Shown: positions 1-7,224 of the stretch, piece by piece | Layout of the letters: each line of letters opens with the position of its first letter | How positions within the stretch are numbered: position 1 is the first letter of the stretch | Assembly: GCF_030644385.1 (NCBI RefSeq) | Contig: NZ_CP130060.1 | Location: 1,984,001-2,048,000 of the forward strand | DNA length: 64,000 nucleotides | Direction: 5' to 3' | Source: Stomatobaculum sp. F0698 | Lineage (GTDB): Bacteria; Bacillota; Clostridia; Lachnospirales; Lachnospiraceae | Made by a program: the position numbers and the translations under genes | The notes under the pieces: generated by a model | Databases searched by the model: none | What the model was told of the DNA's origin: nothing | The model's input: only the letters and a program-made list of their open reading frames with translations

Positions 1-433
1 CCTTCGCATGAACCCGGACCGCATCATAGTCGGCGAAGTGCGCGGCGCCGAAGCGCTCGACATGTTGCAGGCCATGAACACCGGCCACGACGGTTCCCTT
101 TCAACCGGGCACGCAAATTCCGCCGCCGATATGCTGACGCGACTCGAAACCATGGCGCTCGGCGGTGCCAATCTCCCGCTGGAAGCCGTTCAGCGACAAA
201 TTTCCGGCGCCCTGGATCTCATTGTCCACCTCGGCAGGCTGCGCGACCGGAGCCGCCGTGTCCTGTCTGTCTCGGAAGTCGGAGGCATCAGTCATGGGAA
301 AATTCAAGTTCACGAACTCTTTGCCTTTCGGGAAGAAGGCGCGCAAAGCGGCGACAAATGCAACGGGCGGCTTATCCGGGTCGGCAGTCTCAAAAACCGC
401 GGTAAACTCGCGGCAGCCGGTATCGAACTATGA
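1..433 (+). CDS. cpaF: CpaF/TadA-type secretion ATPase, C-terminal part (cut by window start)
   Basis: The visible 143 codons are the end of a type II/IV secretion ATPase that powers Flp/Tad pilus assembly at the cytoplasmic face of the membrane. The reading frame is open to the window edge. The fragment starts in the MNPDR segment that precedes the Walker B-like GEVRG, followed by the family's TGHDG and STGHAN motifs with conserved histidines and the MALGG segment. The C-terminus (VHELFAF then a GIEL end) is the usual CpaF ending, so this frame is coding right up to its TGA. Its last 140 bases are also read in another frame by the next gene, tadB. The tadB/tadC/pilin genes that follow support the assignment. 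Confidence 0.93.
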   Translation, partial: LRMNPDRIIVGEVRGAEALDMLQAMNTGHDGSLSTGHANSAADMLTRLETMALGGANLPLEAVQRQISGALDLIVHLGRLRDRSRRVLSVSEVGGISHGKIQVHELFAFREEGAQSGDKCNGRLIRVGSLKNRGKLAAAGIEL

Positions 434-1160
434 GCGCTATCAACTCTCCCCCTCGGAGTACCTGAAACTCCTATTGCACGCCGTCCTCGCCGCGGCTCTT
501 TTCTCCTTTGTCTTTTACCGCAGCCTTTTCTGCTTCCTTTTCCTGCTTCCCCTCACACTGCTCTTCCCCTTTACAAGGCGCAACGCGCTGATTGCCGCCA
601 GAAGGCGCAAGCTCCTGCTTGCCTTTCGCGAGGCCCTCTCCCTGCTTGCCGCCTCCTTGAGCGCAGGTTACTCCCTCGAAAATGCCCTCCGTGAAAGCCT
701 CGGCGAACTGAATGTTCTCTACGGACCGGATTCCCTCATTGTCCGCGAATTTGCCTACCTGCTTCGCCAACTTGAGATGAACATTCCTCCGGAACAGGCG
801 GTCGATGACTTTGCGCGCCGCTCCGGCTTAGATGACATCAAGACCTTTGCCCGGGTTCTTCGCATCGCACGAAAATCCGGCGGAGATCTCCCCGGCATTC
901 TTCGGCGCACCAGCGAGGTAATCGGCGACCGCATTCAAATCAAAGAGGAGATTCTGACGCTCACGGCAGCAAGGCGCTTCGAGCAGCGCGTCATGAATGT
1001 GATTCCGCTCTTTATGATACTCTATGTGGACTTCTCCTCTCCGGGCTTCTTTCGGGTCATGTACGCCAGCTTCATGGGGCGTCTCGTCATGACACTCTGC
1101 CTCGCAACCTATCTCTTCGCGCTCTATCTCTCACAGCGCATCGCTTCCGTCTCTCTCTAG
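294..1160 (+). CDS. tadB: TadB-like inner-membrane platform protein of the tad pilus
   Basis: A 288-residue T2SSF-type protein, one of the two membrane platform subunits that work with CpaF. A basic cytoplasmic N-terminus (about 50 residues) leads to a hydrophobic pair at about 60-95, then the helical F domain (LLLAFREALSLLAASLSAGYSLENAL region) and C-terminal membrane segments. The start is decided by a GGAGG at 281-285 eight bases before ATG 294. No ATG, GTG or TTG exists in this frame between there and the end of cpaF, so the gene must overlap cpaF by 140 bases. The part resembling other clostridial TadB proteins begins near residue 46. The extra N-terminus is therefore the portion encoded inside cpaF. 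Confidence 0.9.
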   Translation: MGKFKFTNSLPFGKKARKAATNATGGLSGSAVSKTAVNSRQPVSNYERYQLSPSEYLKLLLHAVLAAALFSFVFYRSLFCFLFLLPLTLLFPFTRRNALIAARRRKLLLAFREALSLLAASLSAGYSLENALRESLGELNVLYGPDSLIVREFAYLLRQLEMNIPPEQAVDDFARRSGLDDIKTFARVLRIARKSGGDLPGILRRTSEVIGDRIQIKEEILTLTAARRFEQRVMNVIPLFMILYVDFSSPGFFRVMYASFMGRLVMTLCLATYLFALYLSQRIASVSL

Positions 1161-1168
1161 GAGCCGTC

Positions 1169-2407
1169 ATGAAAAAACGACTGCTTTTCTTCCTTTCGCG
1201 CTATCGCGCCCCCTGTCTCTGCCTCCTGTCCGGCCTTCTGCTATCCCTCTTTGCGGCACAGCACGAAGGCCGTCTTTTCTCTCCCGACACTGCGCCGACG
1301 CTGCCGCGCGGAAACTACGGCGCGGAGGATGCCCGCTATGCCCTTGTGGTCGAAGGGCTCTCCGACGAAGAAACCGAACTCCTGCTTCCGGTCCGCGCAC
1401 GGCGCTACACCGAGGAGGAACTCGCTAAGGCCGCGGAAACCTGCATGGAAAAACTTCCGCTCGCCGTCTTAAACGGCAATGCCTCGCTCTCGGAAATTCG
1501 AACGAAGCTGAGCCTCCCGCATTTTTTCCCGGAAGAAGGGCTCTCGGCGAGCTACCTCTCCTCGAATCCCTCTCTTCTGGACAGCTACGGAAATGTCAAC
1601 AACGGGAAGCTCACGGAAGCCGTGGATGTAACACTCAGTGTGCGGCTCCGAGATTCCCCGGATCGAGAAGGGCTCTTATTTGTCCTACCGCTCACCATTC
1701 TGCCGCCCGCGCGGAGCGCGGAAGATTCCCTGCGGCAGGACTTTCTCTCCTATCTCGAAGACGAGGACGGGCGGCAGCTTCACAATTCGTCGCTCTCTCT
1801 GCCGACCGCTTATCGGGGAAAAACGCTCCGCTACCGCGAGAAAAAAAAGCAGGAGTCGCGGCTCTTCTTCCTACTGGGTGCCGTCGCCGCAGTTCTTTTC
1901 GTGTTGAAGGAGCGGCAGGACCGCGCGGACAAAGCGGCGGCCAGGCGAGAGCAACTGCTCCTTGACTACCCGGAGCTCGTCTCGAAGCTGTTGGTCCTGC
2001 TCGGCGCGGGGATGAATGCCCGCGCGGCACTGCTCTCGATCGCCTCGGACTACGCCGAAGAACAGGCGCAACGGAAGTCGCCGCGCGCGGCCTATGAAGA
2101 ACTCACGAAAGCCTTACTTCTGCTCCGCACCGGCGAGAGCGAGAGTCACATGTACCGCGCCTTCGGGCGCGCCTGCGGCCTTCGCCAGTACATGAAACTC
2201 GCCTCCCTCCTCGAGCAGAACCAGAGAACAGGTGTCGCCGCGCTCCGCAACATTTTGTCCGCCGAAATGAGCCTCGCCTGGGAAGAACGAAAGACCCTTG
2301 CCAGGCGGCTCGGAGAAGAGGCCGGCACCAAATTGCTTCTGCCGCTCTTTCTCATGCTGCTGGTCGTCATGGTCATCATGGTTGTACCCGCGCTCTTCAG
2401 TTTCTGA
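1169..2407 (+). CDS. tadC: TadC-like second membrane platform protein
   Basis: A 412-residue protein beginning 9 bases after tadB. An N-terminal membrane segment (residues about 13-30) is followed by a long external or linker region (about 40-225), a second membrane segment near 230-247, and a C-terminal T2SSF domain. The domain has LLDYPELVSKL, the LGAGM(N)ARAAL helix and a final hydrophobic anchor ending LFSF. TadB and TadC together form the platform through which pilin is moved. The large region between the first two membrane segments is longer than in many TadC proteins. Assignment rests on the C-terminal domain and gene order. Confidence 0.88.
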   Translation: MKKRLLFFLSRYRAPCLCLLSGLLLSLFAAQHEGRLFSPDTAPTLPRGNYGAEDARYALVVEGLSDEETELLLPVRARRYTEEELAKAAETCMEKLPLAVLNGNASLSEIRTKLSLPHFFPEEGLSASYLSSNPSLLDSYGNVNNGKLTEAVDVTLSVRLRDSPDREGLLFVLPLTILPPARSAEDSLRQDFLSYLEDEDGRQLHNSSLSLPTAYRGKTLRYREKKKQESRLFFLLGAVAAVLFVLKERQDRADKAAARREQLLLDYPELVSKLLVLLGAGMNARAALLSIASDYAEEQAQRKSPRAAYEELTKALLLLRTGESESHMYRAFGRACGLRQYMKLASLLEQNQRTGVAALRNILSAEMSLAWEERKTLARRLGEEAGTKLLLPLFLMLLVVMVIMVVPALFSF

Positions 2408-2443
2408 ACTCTCAACCCATAGTTTCCCGTAAGGAGGTTACGC

Positions 2444-2617
2444 ATGAAACGCATACGACCCGATTTTTTCGAAGCGGAAGACGGTTTTTCCACCATCGAG
2501 TTGATTCTGATTCTCGTGGTGCTCGTGACCCTGGTGGTCCTCTTCAAGGGCCAGGTGATTGCCCTCTTAAACCGCGCCTTCAGCGAAATCAACAACCAGG
2601 CCGGTCAGGTCTACTGA
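2444..2617 (+). CDS. Flp1-like pilin subunit, 57 aa
   Basis: A short gene, probably the major Flp-type pilin. AAGGAGG at 2431-2437 precedes ATG 2444. The product has a charged leader (MKRIRPDFFEAEDG) followed by FSTIELILILVV. This is the class III prepilin pattern: cleavage after Gly14 and a glutamate at position +5 of the mature chain, then one hydrophobic helix and a short polar tail. The A24 peptidases of this locus would process it. Its TGA overlaps the ATG of the next gene by one base (TGATG), so translation is probably coupled. It matches the Flp1-like putative pilins seen in clostridial tad loci. Confidence 0.85.
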   Translation: MKRIRPDFFEAEDGFSTIELILILVVLVTLVVLFKGQVIALLNRAFSEINNQAGQVY

Positions 2618-4533
2618 TGCGCTTCCGCGGCTCGGTCACCCTGTTTCTCGCGCTGATTCTGACTTCCTGCTGCGCCCTCATCTGTGCGCTCTTGGAGAGC
2701 GCGCGAACCGCCGGGGTCCGCTGCTACGCCGCACTCGCTCTGGATGCCGCCACCGACTCTCTCTTTTCCCGCTATGATACCTCGCTCTGGGAACAGTACC
2801 GCATTCTCGCCTACCGCTATCCCGGCGACGAGCGCTGCGTTGCCCTGCTCTCGGAGACCGTAAGCACTTACCGGGAAAACGCCGGGCGCTATGCGTTTTT
2901 TGACGCAGAGATAGGCCTTCCGGAAAAGACTTTCCTCGGCGACGGCGGCGGGGTCTGGCTCGAAGAGGAGCTGCTTGCCTACATGAAGGAGAAGCCCGAG
3001 ACAGATTTTCCCTTAAAGCCGGAGACACTTCTGCTTCACACGGCGGAACTGCGGCGCGCCGAAAAGAGCGCTCCCGCCGTACTTTCGCTCTCCCGGCTCT
3101 CGGCCGAAGCGGCCGAGTGCGAGGCCTCCTATTTTCAAACGGAACAGGCGCTGCTTCTTGCCGCAGCCGAAAAAGAGGCCGCCGCCTCCGCTCTGTCGAG
3201 CGGCGACTTGGCGGCCTTCGGCGCACACCGAGCTGCCCTGCAAGCCGCCCTCGAAACAAGCGAACGTTCGGCGGAACGCTGTCTGGAAGCCGGGCTCCGC
3301 TTTGAGAGCGCCGAAGCGGCGCTCCACGAGACGGAACCCGAGACCGCAGATGAACTTTCTCCGCTCACGGCTGTGCTTTCGGAAAGCGGTGAAAGCTATC
3401 GCGCGGAAAGACCCGAATTCGCGGCTCTTATCTCTGCCGTACCCGCACTCGGCCAAGCGCTCTCTGCCTTTGATTCGGAGGCCGCCGCGCTCGCCGAGCG
3501 CATTGCGGAGGCCGAAGCCGAGGATGACGAGGAGGACGGGGAAAGCATAGATGCCGCTGCTCTCTGGCAGGAACTTGCCGCTCAATTTGAGGCGGAACTC
3601 GCTCTCCCGACCCTCTCTGCCCCCTCGGGGCTCATAAGGGATGCCGAGCTCCTTGCCCTATCGGAACTCCTGCGCCTATCGCCCGAGAGCCGCGAAGCGC
3701 TCTGCCTCCCGGCAGCCTCAACGCTTCCCGCGGGGCAACTTACGCTTGGCACTTCGTTTTCCGCGACTCTCCCGGAACTTGAGCCCGGAACGGCGCGCAG
3801 TGAGCAAGAACTCTGCGCGCTCGCGGCCTATACGGCAGCCTTTTTCCCCTGCTTTCTCTCTGCGGAAACAACGCCGCCGCGTGCAGGCCTCTCGCTACAA
3901 CTCGAATATCTGGTCTGCGGCTTAGGTTCGGACCGCGAAAATTTCTCCGCTGTCTGTACCCGCCTCTTTTCCGACCAGCAAAGCCTGCGCCTACTCGCCC
4001 TCTTACATGACAGCGCTTCCCTGCAGGCAGCCGCCGCGGCTGCGGACAGCCTCTGTACCGCTACCGCGAGCCCTCGTCTCCGCGCCCTGCTCTGCGCTCT
4101 CATCCTCTTTGCAATGGCCGCGCTCGACAGTCTGAACGACCTCTCACTGCTCCTCTCCGGAGAAAAAGCGCCCCTCTTCACCGCGGCACCGCGGCCCCGC
4201 CTGACTGCCGAACAAGCCTTACAAACGGGGACTTCCCTTCCGACGGCAGTACAGAGCGAAGAAAGTCCCGAAGGGCTCGACTACCGGAGTGCTCTGCTTC
4301 TCTATTATTCGGAGACCGGACGCTCTCTCAGAAATTACCGCATGATGGATGTCATCGAGGCTTCGCTTTCCACCGCGGACAGCGCCTTTCGGCTGGATCA
4401 ATGCCTCTTCGCACTTCGTGCGGAACTGCGCTGCAATGCCTCCCACCTTTTCACGGCGCTCTCTTTCTCATCCCGCCCGCAGACAGCGGAGAATCGCTTC
4501 CGGATTTCGGTGCGGAGTTTTCGTGCTTACTGA
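2617..4533 (+). CDS. DUF5702-type tad-locus protein
   Basis: A 638-residue protein translationally coupled to the pilin gene. A single N-terminal membrane helix (residues about 7-27, after the short MRFRGSVTLF leader) resembles a TadE/TadG-like anchor. The rest is a large, alanine/glutamate-rich, mostly helical external domain. In clostridial tad loci this place is taken by a DUF5702 protein with the same N-terminal GSVT pattern. Its exact role is not known, but a minor pseudopilin or pilus-tip or adhesion role is a reasonable inference. An acidic stretch (EAEAEDDEEDGE) sits near residue 300. Confidence 0.75.
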   Translation: MRFRGSVTLFLALILTSCCALICALLESARTAGVRCYAALALDAATDSLFSRYDTSLWEQYRILAYRYPGDERCVALLSETVSTYRENAGRYAFFDAEIGLPEKTFLGDGGGVWLEEELLAYMKEKPETDFPLKPETLLLHTAELRRAEKSAPAVLSLSRLSAEAAECEASYFQTEQALLLAAAEKEAAASALSSGDLAAFGAHRAALQAALETSERSAERCLEAGLRFESAEAALHETEPETADELSPLTAVLSESGESYRAERPEFAALISAVPALGQALSAFDSEAAALAERIAEAEAEDDEEDGESIDAAALWQELAAQFEAELALPTLSAPSGLIRDAELLALSELLRLSPESREALCLPAASTLPAGQLTLGTSFSATLPELEPGTARSEQELCALAAYTAAFFPCFLSAETTPPRAGLSLQLEYLVCGLGSDRENFSAVCTRLFSDQQSLRLLALLHDSASLQAAAAAADSLCTATASPRLRALLCALILFAMAALDSLNDLSLLLSGEKAPLFTAAPRPRLTAEQALQTGTSLPTAVQSEESPEGLDYRSALLLYYSETGRSLRNYRMMDVIEASLSTADSAFRLDQCLFALRAELRCNASHLFTALSFSSRPQTAENRFRISVRSFRAY

Positions 4534-4540
4534 TTCGCTT

Positions 4541-4648
4541 GCATTTCTTTGATTCGCCGCATTTCTTTGTTTCGCCGCATTTCTTTGTTTCTCTGTATTT
4601 CTTTGTTTCGCTGCATTTCTTTGTTTCGCCGCACTTCTTTGTTTTTTA
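4541..4648. repeat. Six tandem copies of an 18-bp repeat between two pilus genes
   Basis: The unit GCATTTCTTTGTTTCGCC occurs six times head to tail. Copies 2 and 5 are exact, the others carry one to five changes, and the last has lost its final third. It fills the gap between the DUF5702 stop (4533) and the next gene's ribosome binding site (about 4720). The unit length is a multiple of three, so it does not break a frame. In the forward frame it would encode a repeated RISLFR-like peptide if translation started upstream, but a better start lies downstream. It has no spacers and is not a CRISPR array. Confidence 0.9.
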
Positions 4649-4731
4649 CCTGCTTTGATTGCTTTCTTTCCCGAAATCTCGCTGCGGCACGGCGTTTCGA
4701 CCTTGCGTTTCTGCGCAAAGAGGAGACGGTC

Positions 4732-5580
4732 ATGAAAACCACTGTCAAACAAAAGCGGAAAACAGCTCTCCAGGCACATTCCCGACGGATCGACTCTCTC
4801 TTTTCCCGCAGGAGCGCAGCGCCGAGGCGCCGTTCCCGGCTGCGAGCTTCCCTCACCGTTGAAGCCGCTCTCGTTCTTCCCCTCTTTTTATTTGTCCTGC
4901 TCTTACTTGCCCTCCCCTTTCGCATGATGACGGCGGAGCGACAGGTGCAGCGCGCCGCCGAAGAGGTCTCTGCGCGTGCCGCCGCTCTGGCTGCCTTACA
5001 GGACGAGGAAAGCATGCGATACACGTCCTCCCTCGGCGAGCAGGCACTGAAAGCGGCACGCGAGACCGTCCGAGATCCGAATGTAAGCGGACTGAGCGCC
5101 GAGCGCTCTTCCTTTCTTTCGGACGGAGAAACCGTCTCCGTGGTTTTGGACTATCGCTATCAAATCCCGATTCCCCTCTTTCGCCTGCCGCCCTTAACCC
5201 TGAGTTGCACGGCGACGCGGCGCGCCTGGGTCGGAGAAACCGATCCCGAAAATCGCCTGTCGGAGACCGCGGCGGATGAAATCGTTTATATCGGGAAGAA
5301 CTCCACGCGCTACCATAAAAGCGCACACTGTCACTATCTCTCGAATGCGCTCAGCGCGGTCTCCGTCGAGGCCGCAAAAAGCGCGCGCAATGCGGGCGGC
5401 GGACGCTACCATGCCTGCCCGGTCTGCGCGCGCGCTGTGACCGCGGGGACTGTCTATATCATGCCGAGCGGCAACGCCTATCACAGAGACCCCGCCTGCC
5501 GCGCAATCCGTGCCTATGTCCGCGCCGTGCGCCTAAGCGAAGTGCAGTCGCTCGGTCCCTGCTCTTACTGCTACCGCTGA
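4732..5580 (+). CDS. TadE-like pseudopilin with a C-terminal Cys/His-rich domain
   Basis: A 282-residue protein. A basic N-terminus (residues 1-38) runs into RASLTVEAALVLPLF, the TadE-type signal with its conserved glutamate, and one membrane helix. A beta-rich external region follows to about 190. The last 90 residues hold two related units, YIGKNSTRYH-x-SAHCHYL then HACPVC, and VYIMPSGNAYH-x-DPACRAI then GPCSYC, which look like paired zinc-binding modules. The start at 4732 has an AGAGGAG 6-7 bases upstream. An open frame extends back to 4549, but it runs through the 18-bp repeats and has no good binding site. It is probably a minor pilin of the tad system. Confidence 0.8.
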   Translation: MKTTVKQKRKTALQAHSRRIDSLFSRRSAAPRRRSRLRASLTVEAALVLPLFLFVLLLLALPFRMMTAERQVQRAAEEVSARAAALAALQDEESMRYTSSLGEQALKAARETVRDPNVSGLSAERSSFLSDGETVSVVLDYRYQIPIPLFRLPPLTLSCTATRRAWVGETDPENRLSETAADEIVYIGKNSTRYHKSAHCHYLSNALSAVSVEAAKSARNAGGGRYHACPVCARAVTAGTVYIMPSGNAYHRDPACRAIRAYVRAVRLSEVQSLGPCSYCYR

Positions 5581-5592
5581 AAAGGAGCCCCC

Positions 5593-6066
5593 ATGTTTGC
5601 AAACTCTGCCTTCGGGCGCATCTCGCTCATTCTCTTTTCGCTTGCCTGCGCCGCCGAGGATTTTCGACGGCAAAGTGTCCCACGCTTCTTTTTCGGCACA
5701 ATTTTTGTCGCGGAGCTGCTCTTTTATCTGCAACTCTTTGTCGGCGACGTGCGGGCACTCAGCGGCGAGGTTCCATCTTCGCTGCTCCTCTCCCTGCCTC
5801 TTCTCGGCTTTTCCCTGCTGACCCGCGAGTCACTGGGACTCGGAGATGCCTTCTTCCTGCTCGCATTCGGCCTGGGGGCCGGTTTTCGGCGGCTTTTGTT
5901 CGTACTGACGCTTGGCTCCCTGGCGGCAGCTCTCTTTTCTCTCTGCCTGCTCTGCCTTCGCTTCGGCAGGCTTCGAAGCGTCGGAACGCAGCGCCTGCCT
6001 CTGCTTCCCTTTTTGTTACTCCCCGCCCTCGGAAGCCTCTTTTTCTTACACGGAGGCCTGTCATGA
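5593..6066 (+). CDS. A24-family prepilin peptidase (first of two)
   Basis: A 157-residue polytopic membrane protein preceded by AAAGGAG. It carries both aspartates of the type IV/Flp prepilin peptidases: Asp23 in EDFRRQSVP (the usual SDxRxxxIP site) and Asp85 in GLGD. It would cleave the leaders of the Flp pilin and of TadE-like proteins at the cytoplasmic side of the membrane. The N-terminal site is less canonical than that of the second copy (9405-9830). The next gene starts 4 bases before its stop, so the two are coupled. Confidence 0.82.
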   Translation: MFANSAFGRISLILFSLACAAEDFRRQSVPRFFFGTIFVAELLFYLQLFVGDVRALSGEVPSSLLLSLPLLGFSLLTRESLGLGDAFFLLAFGLGAGFRRLLFVLTLGSLAAALFSLCLLCLRFGRLRSVGTQRLPLLPFLLLPALGSLFFLHGGLS

Positions 6067-6491
6067 TGCGCTCGTTTTCGAAGCGGCTGTTTTCCAAGCG
6101 ACTGCGCGCTTCGCTGACCGTCGAGGCGCTCTATGTCTTTTCTCTTCTCTTTCTCGCTCTCACTGCGGCGACCCGCTTCGTGTACCGCGAACAGGCACGC
6201 TGTGTATCCGGCTTTCTCTTGGAAGCGGCGGCCGGAGAGGCCGCCCGAAGCGATGCCCGCTTTGAGACCGCAGCGCTCCAAGCCGAAGCGCTGAAAGAGC
6301 GCTATCGACCGCGTCTTGAAACCCTGCTTCCGCTCGGTGACTCTCGCTTTTCCGTCTGGGGAGAGCGCACGCGCGGCGGCGCAGAGCTTCACGCCCCCTC
6401 GTTCGAAGCGCGCATCGAACGACAAAACCCGCATCCCGAAGACGCGCTCCGCCTGAAAGCCGAACTTCCCACCGAAACCCCTAGGAGGTAA
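6063..6491 (+). CDS. Second TadE-like pseudopilin
   Basis: A 142-residue protein with a basic leader (MMRSFSKRLFSKRL) followed by RASLTVEALYVFSLLFLAL, the same signal and anchor pattern as the protein at 4732-5580. One helix is followed by a short, charged external region ending in PRR. It overlaps the upstream peptidase gene by 4 bases and is followed after 4 bases by the DUF6382 gene, so it sits inside one transcription unit. A minor pseudopilin is the best reading. No zinc-like module is present in this copy. Confidence 0.78.
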   Translation: MMRSFSKRLFSKRLRASLTVEALYVFSLLFLALTAATRFVYREQARCVSGFLLEAAAGEAARSDARFETAALQAEALKERYRPRLETLLPLGDSRFSVWGERTRGGAELHAPSFEARIERQNPHPEDALRLKAELPTETPRR

Positions 6492-6495
6492 TGCC

Positions 6496-7224
6496 ATGCC
6501 GAAACTGCTCCACAGCGCAGCCCGCAGCTTTCTTGCGCTGCCGCGCTTCGAAGATGCCGCGCCTCATTTTGCGCTTCGCATGTTGGAAGAAAATTCTATC
6601 CCCGGCTTTCTGCCGCTTCGCCCCTGCGGCGAGAGCGCCGAAAACGAGCTCTGCTATGAGGTGAGCGGGCTGCGCTCACTTTCGGAAGCCTGCCGCGAAC
6701 AAGCGCTTCGCGCGGCGGAGCTCCGCCACCTGCTCCTCTATCTGCTGCAGGCGCTCTCCCGGCTCCCCGCCTATCTCCTCTCCTCAGACGGCGTCCTGCT
6801 CCAAAGTGACTACGTGTATTTGGAGTCCTTAAGCCGTGCACCTCACTTTCTCTATCACCCGGGGCAGCAGCGTCCGTTTTCGGAGACACTCTCCGCCTTT
6901 TTACAGGAGCTCCTTTCCCTGACCGATCAGAGCGATGAAGCGAGCGTGGTGCTCGCCTACCGCCTCTATCAGGAAAGCTTGCGGCACCCCCACGCCTTGG
7001 ATTACTTGGAGCGCATTTTAGGCGCAAGTGAACCGGCTCCGCAGAAGGAGGAGCCGCTTGCCCCGGTAAACGATACTTTGGTCAGTGAAATTCGTGAAGT
7101 CCGAACCGAAGAACTTCCGCAAAAAAAGAGCGGCGGATTGCTCCGCCGACTCTTTTCTCACAAGGAAGAAGCCGAACCCACAGCCGAGGATGCCGTCTTC
7201 TTGGAGGCACTCCGTGCGCTCTGA
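6496..7224 (+). CDS. DUF6382-type protein without FHA domain
   Basis: A 242-residue cytoplasmic protein starting after AGGAGG (6483-6488). The first 175 residues follow the DUF6382 pattern of clostridial tad loci: MLEENSIPGFLPL, a YEVSGLRSLSEAC segment, LLLYLLQAL, then DGVLLQSDYVYLE and an FLYHPG segment. In many relatives this region is joined to a C-terminal FHA (phosphothreonine-binding) domain. Here it ends in a short charged tail instead, so the FHA part is missing or encoded elsewhere. Its last 67 bases overlap the 3' end of glgB on the other strand. Function is unknown; it is tied to the pilus by location. Confidence 0.7.
   Translation: MPKLLHSAARSFLALPRFEDAAPHFALRMLEENSIPGFLPLRPCGESAENELCYEVSGLRSLSEACREQALRAAELRHLLLYLLQALSRLPAYLLSSDGVLLQSDYVYLESLSRAPHFLYHPGQQRPFSETLSAFLQELLSLTDQSDEASVVLAYRLYQESLRHPHALDYLERILGASEPAPQKEEPLAPVNDTLVSEIREVRTEELPQKKSGGLLRRLFSHKEEAEPTAEDAVFLEALRAL

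Noticed and set aside
2678..3585. Minus-strand frames opposite the DUF5702 gene
   Set aside because: Arg-rich translation from GC-rich codons; no start signal.
4541..4648. CRISPR array
   Set aside because: Repeats are contiguous with no spacers and there are no cas genes.
4549..4731. Longer TadE protein starting at 4549
   Set aside because: It would translate the 18-bp repeats before the signal sequence. The ATG 4732 has a proper binding site and gives the expected N-terminus.
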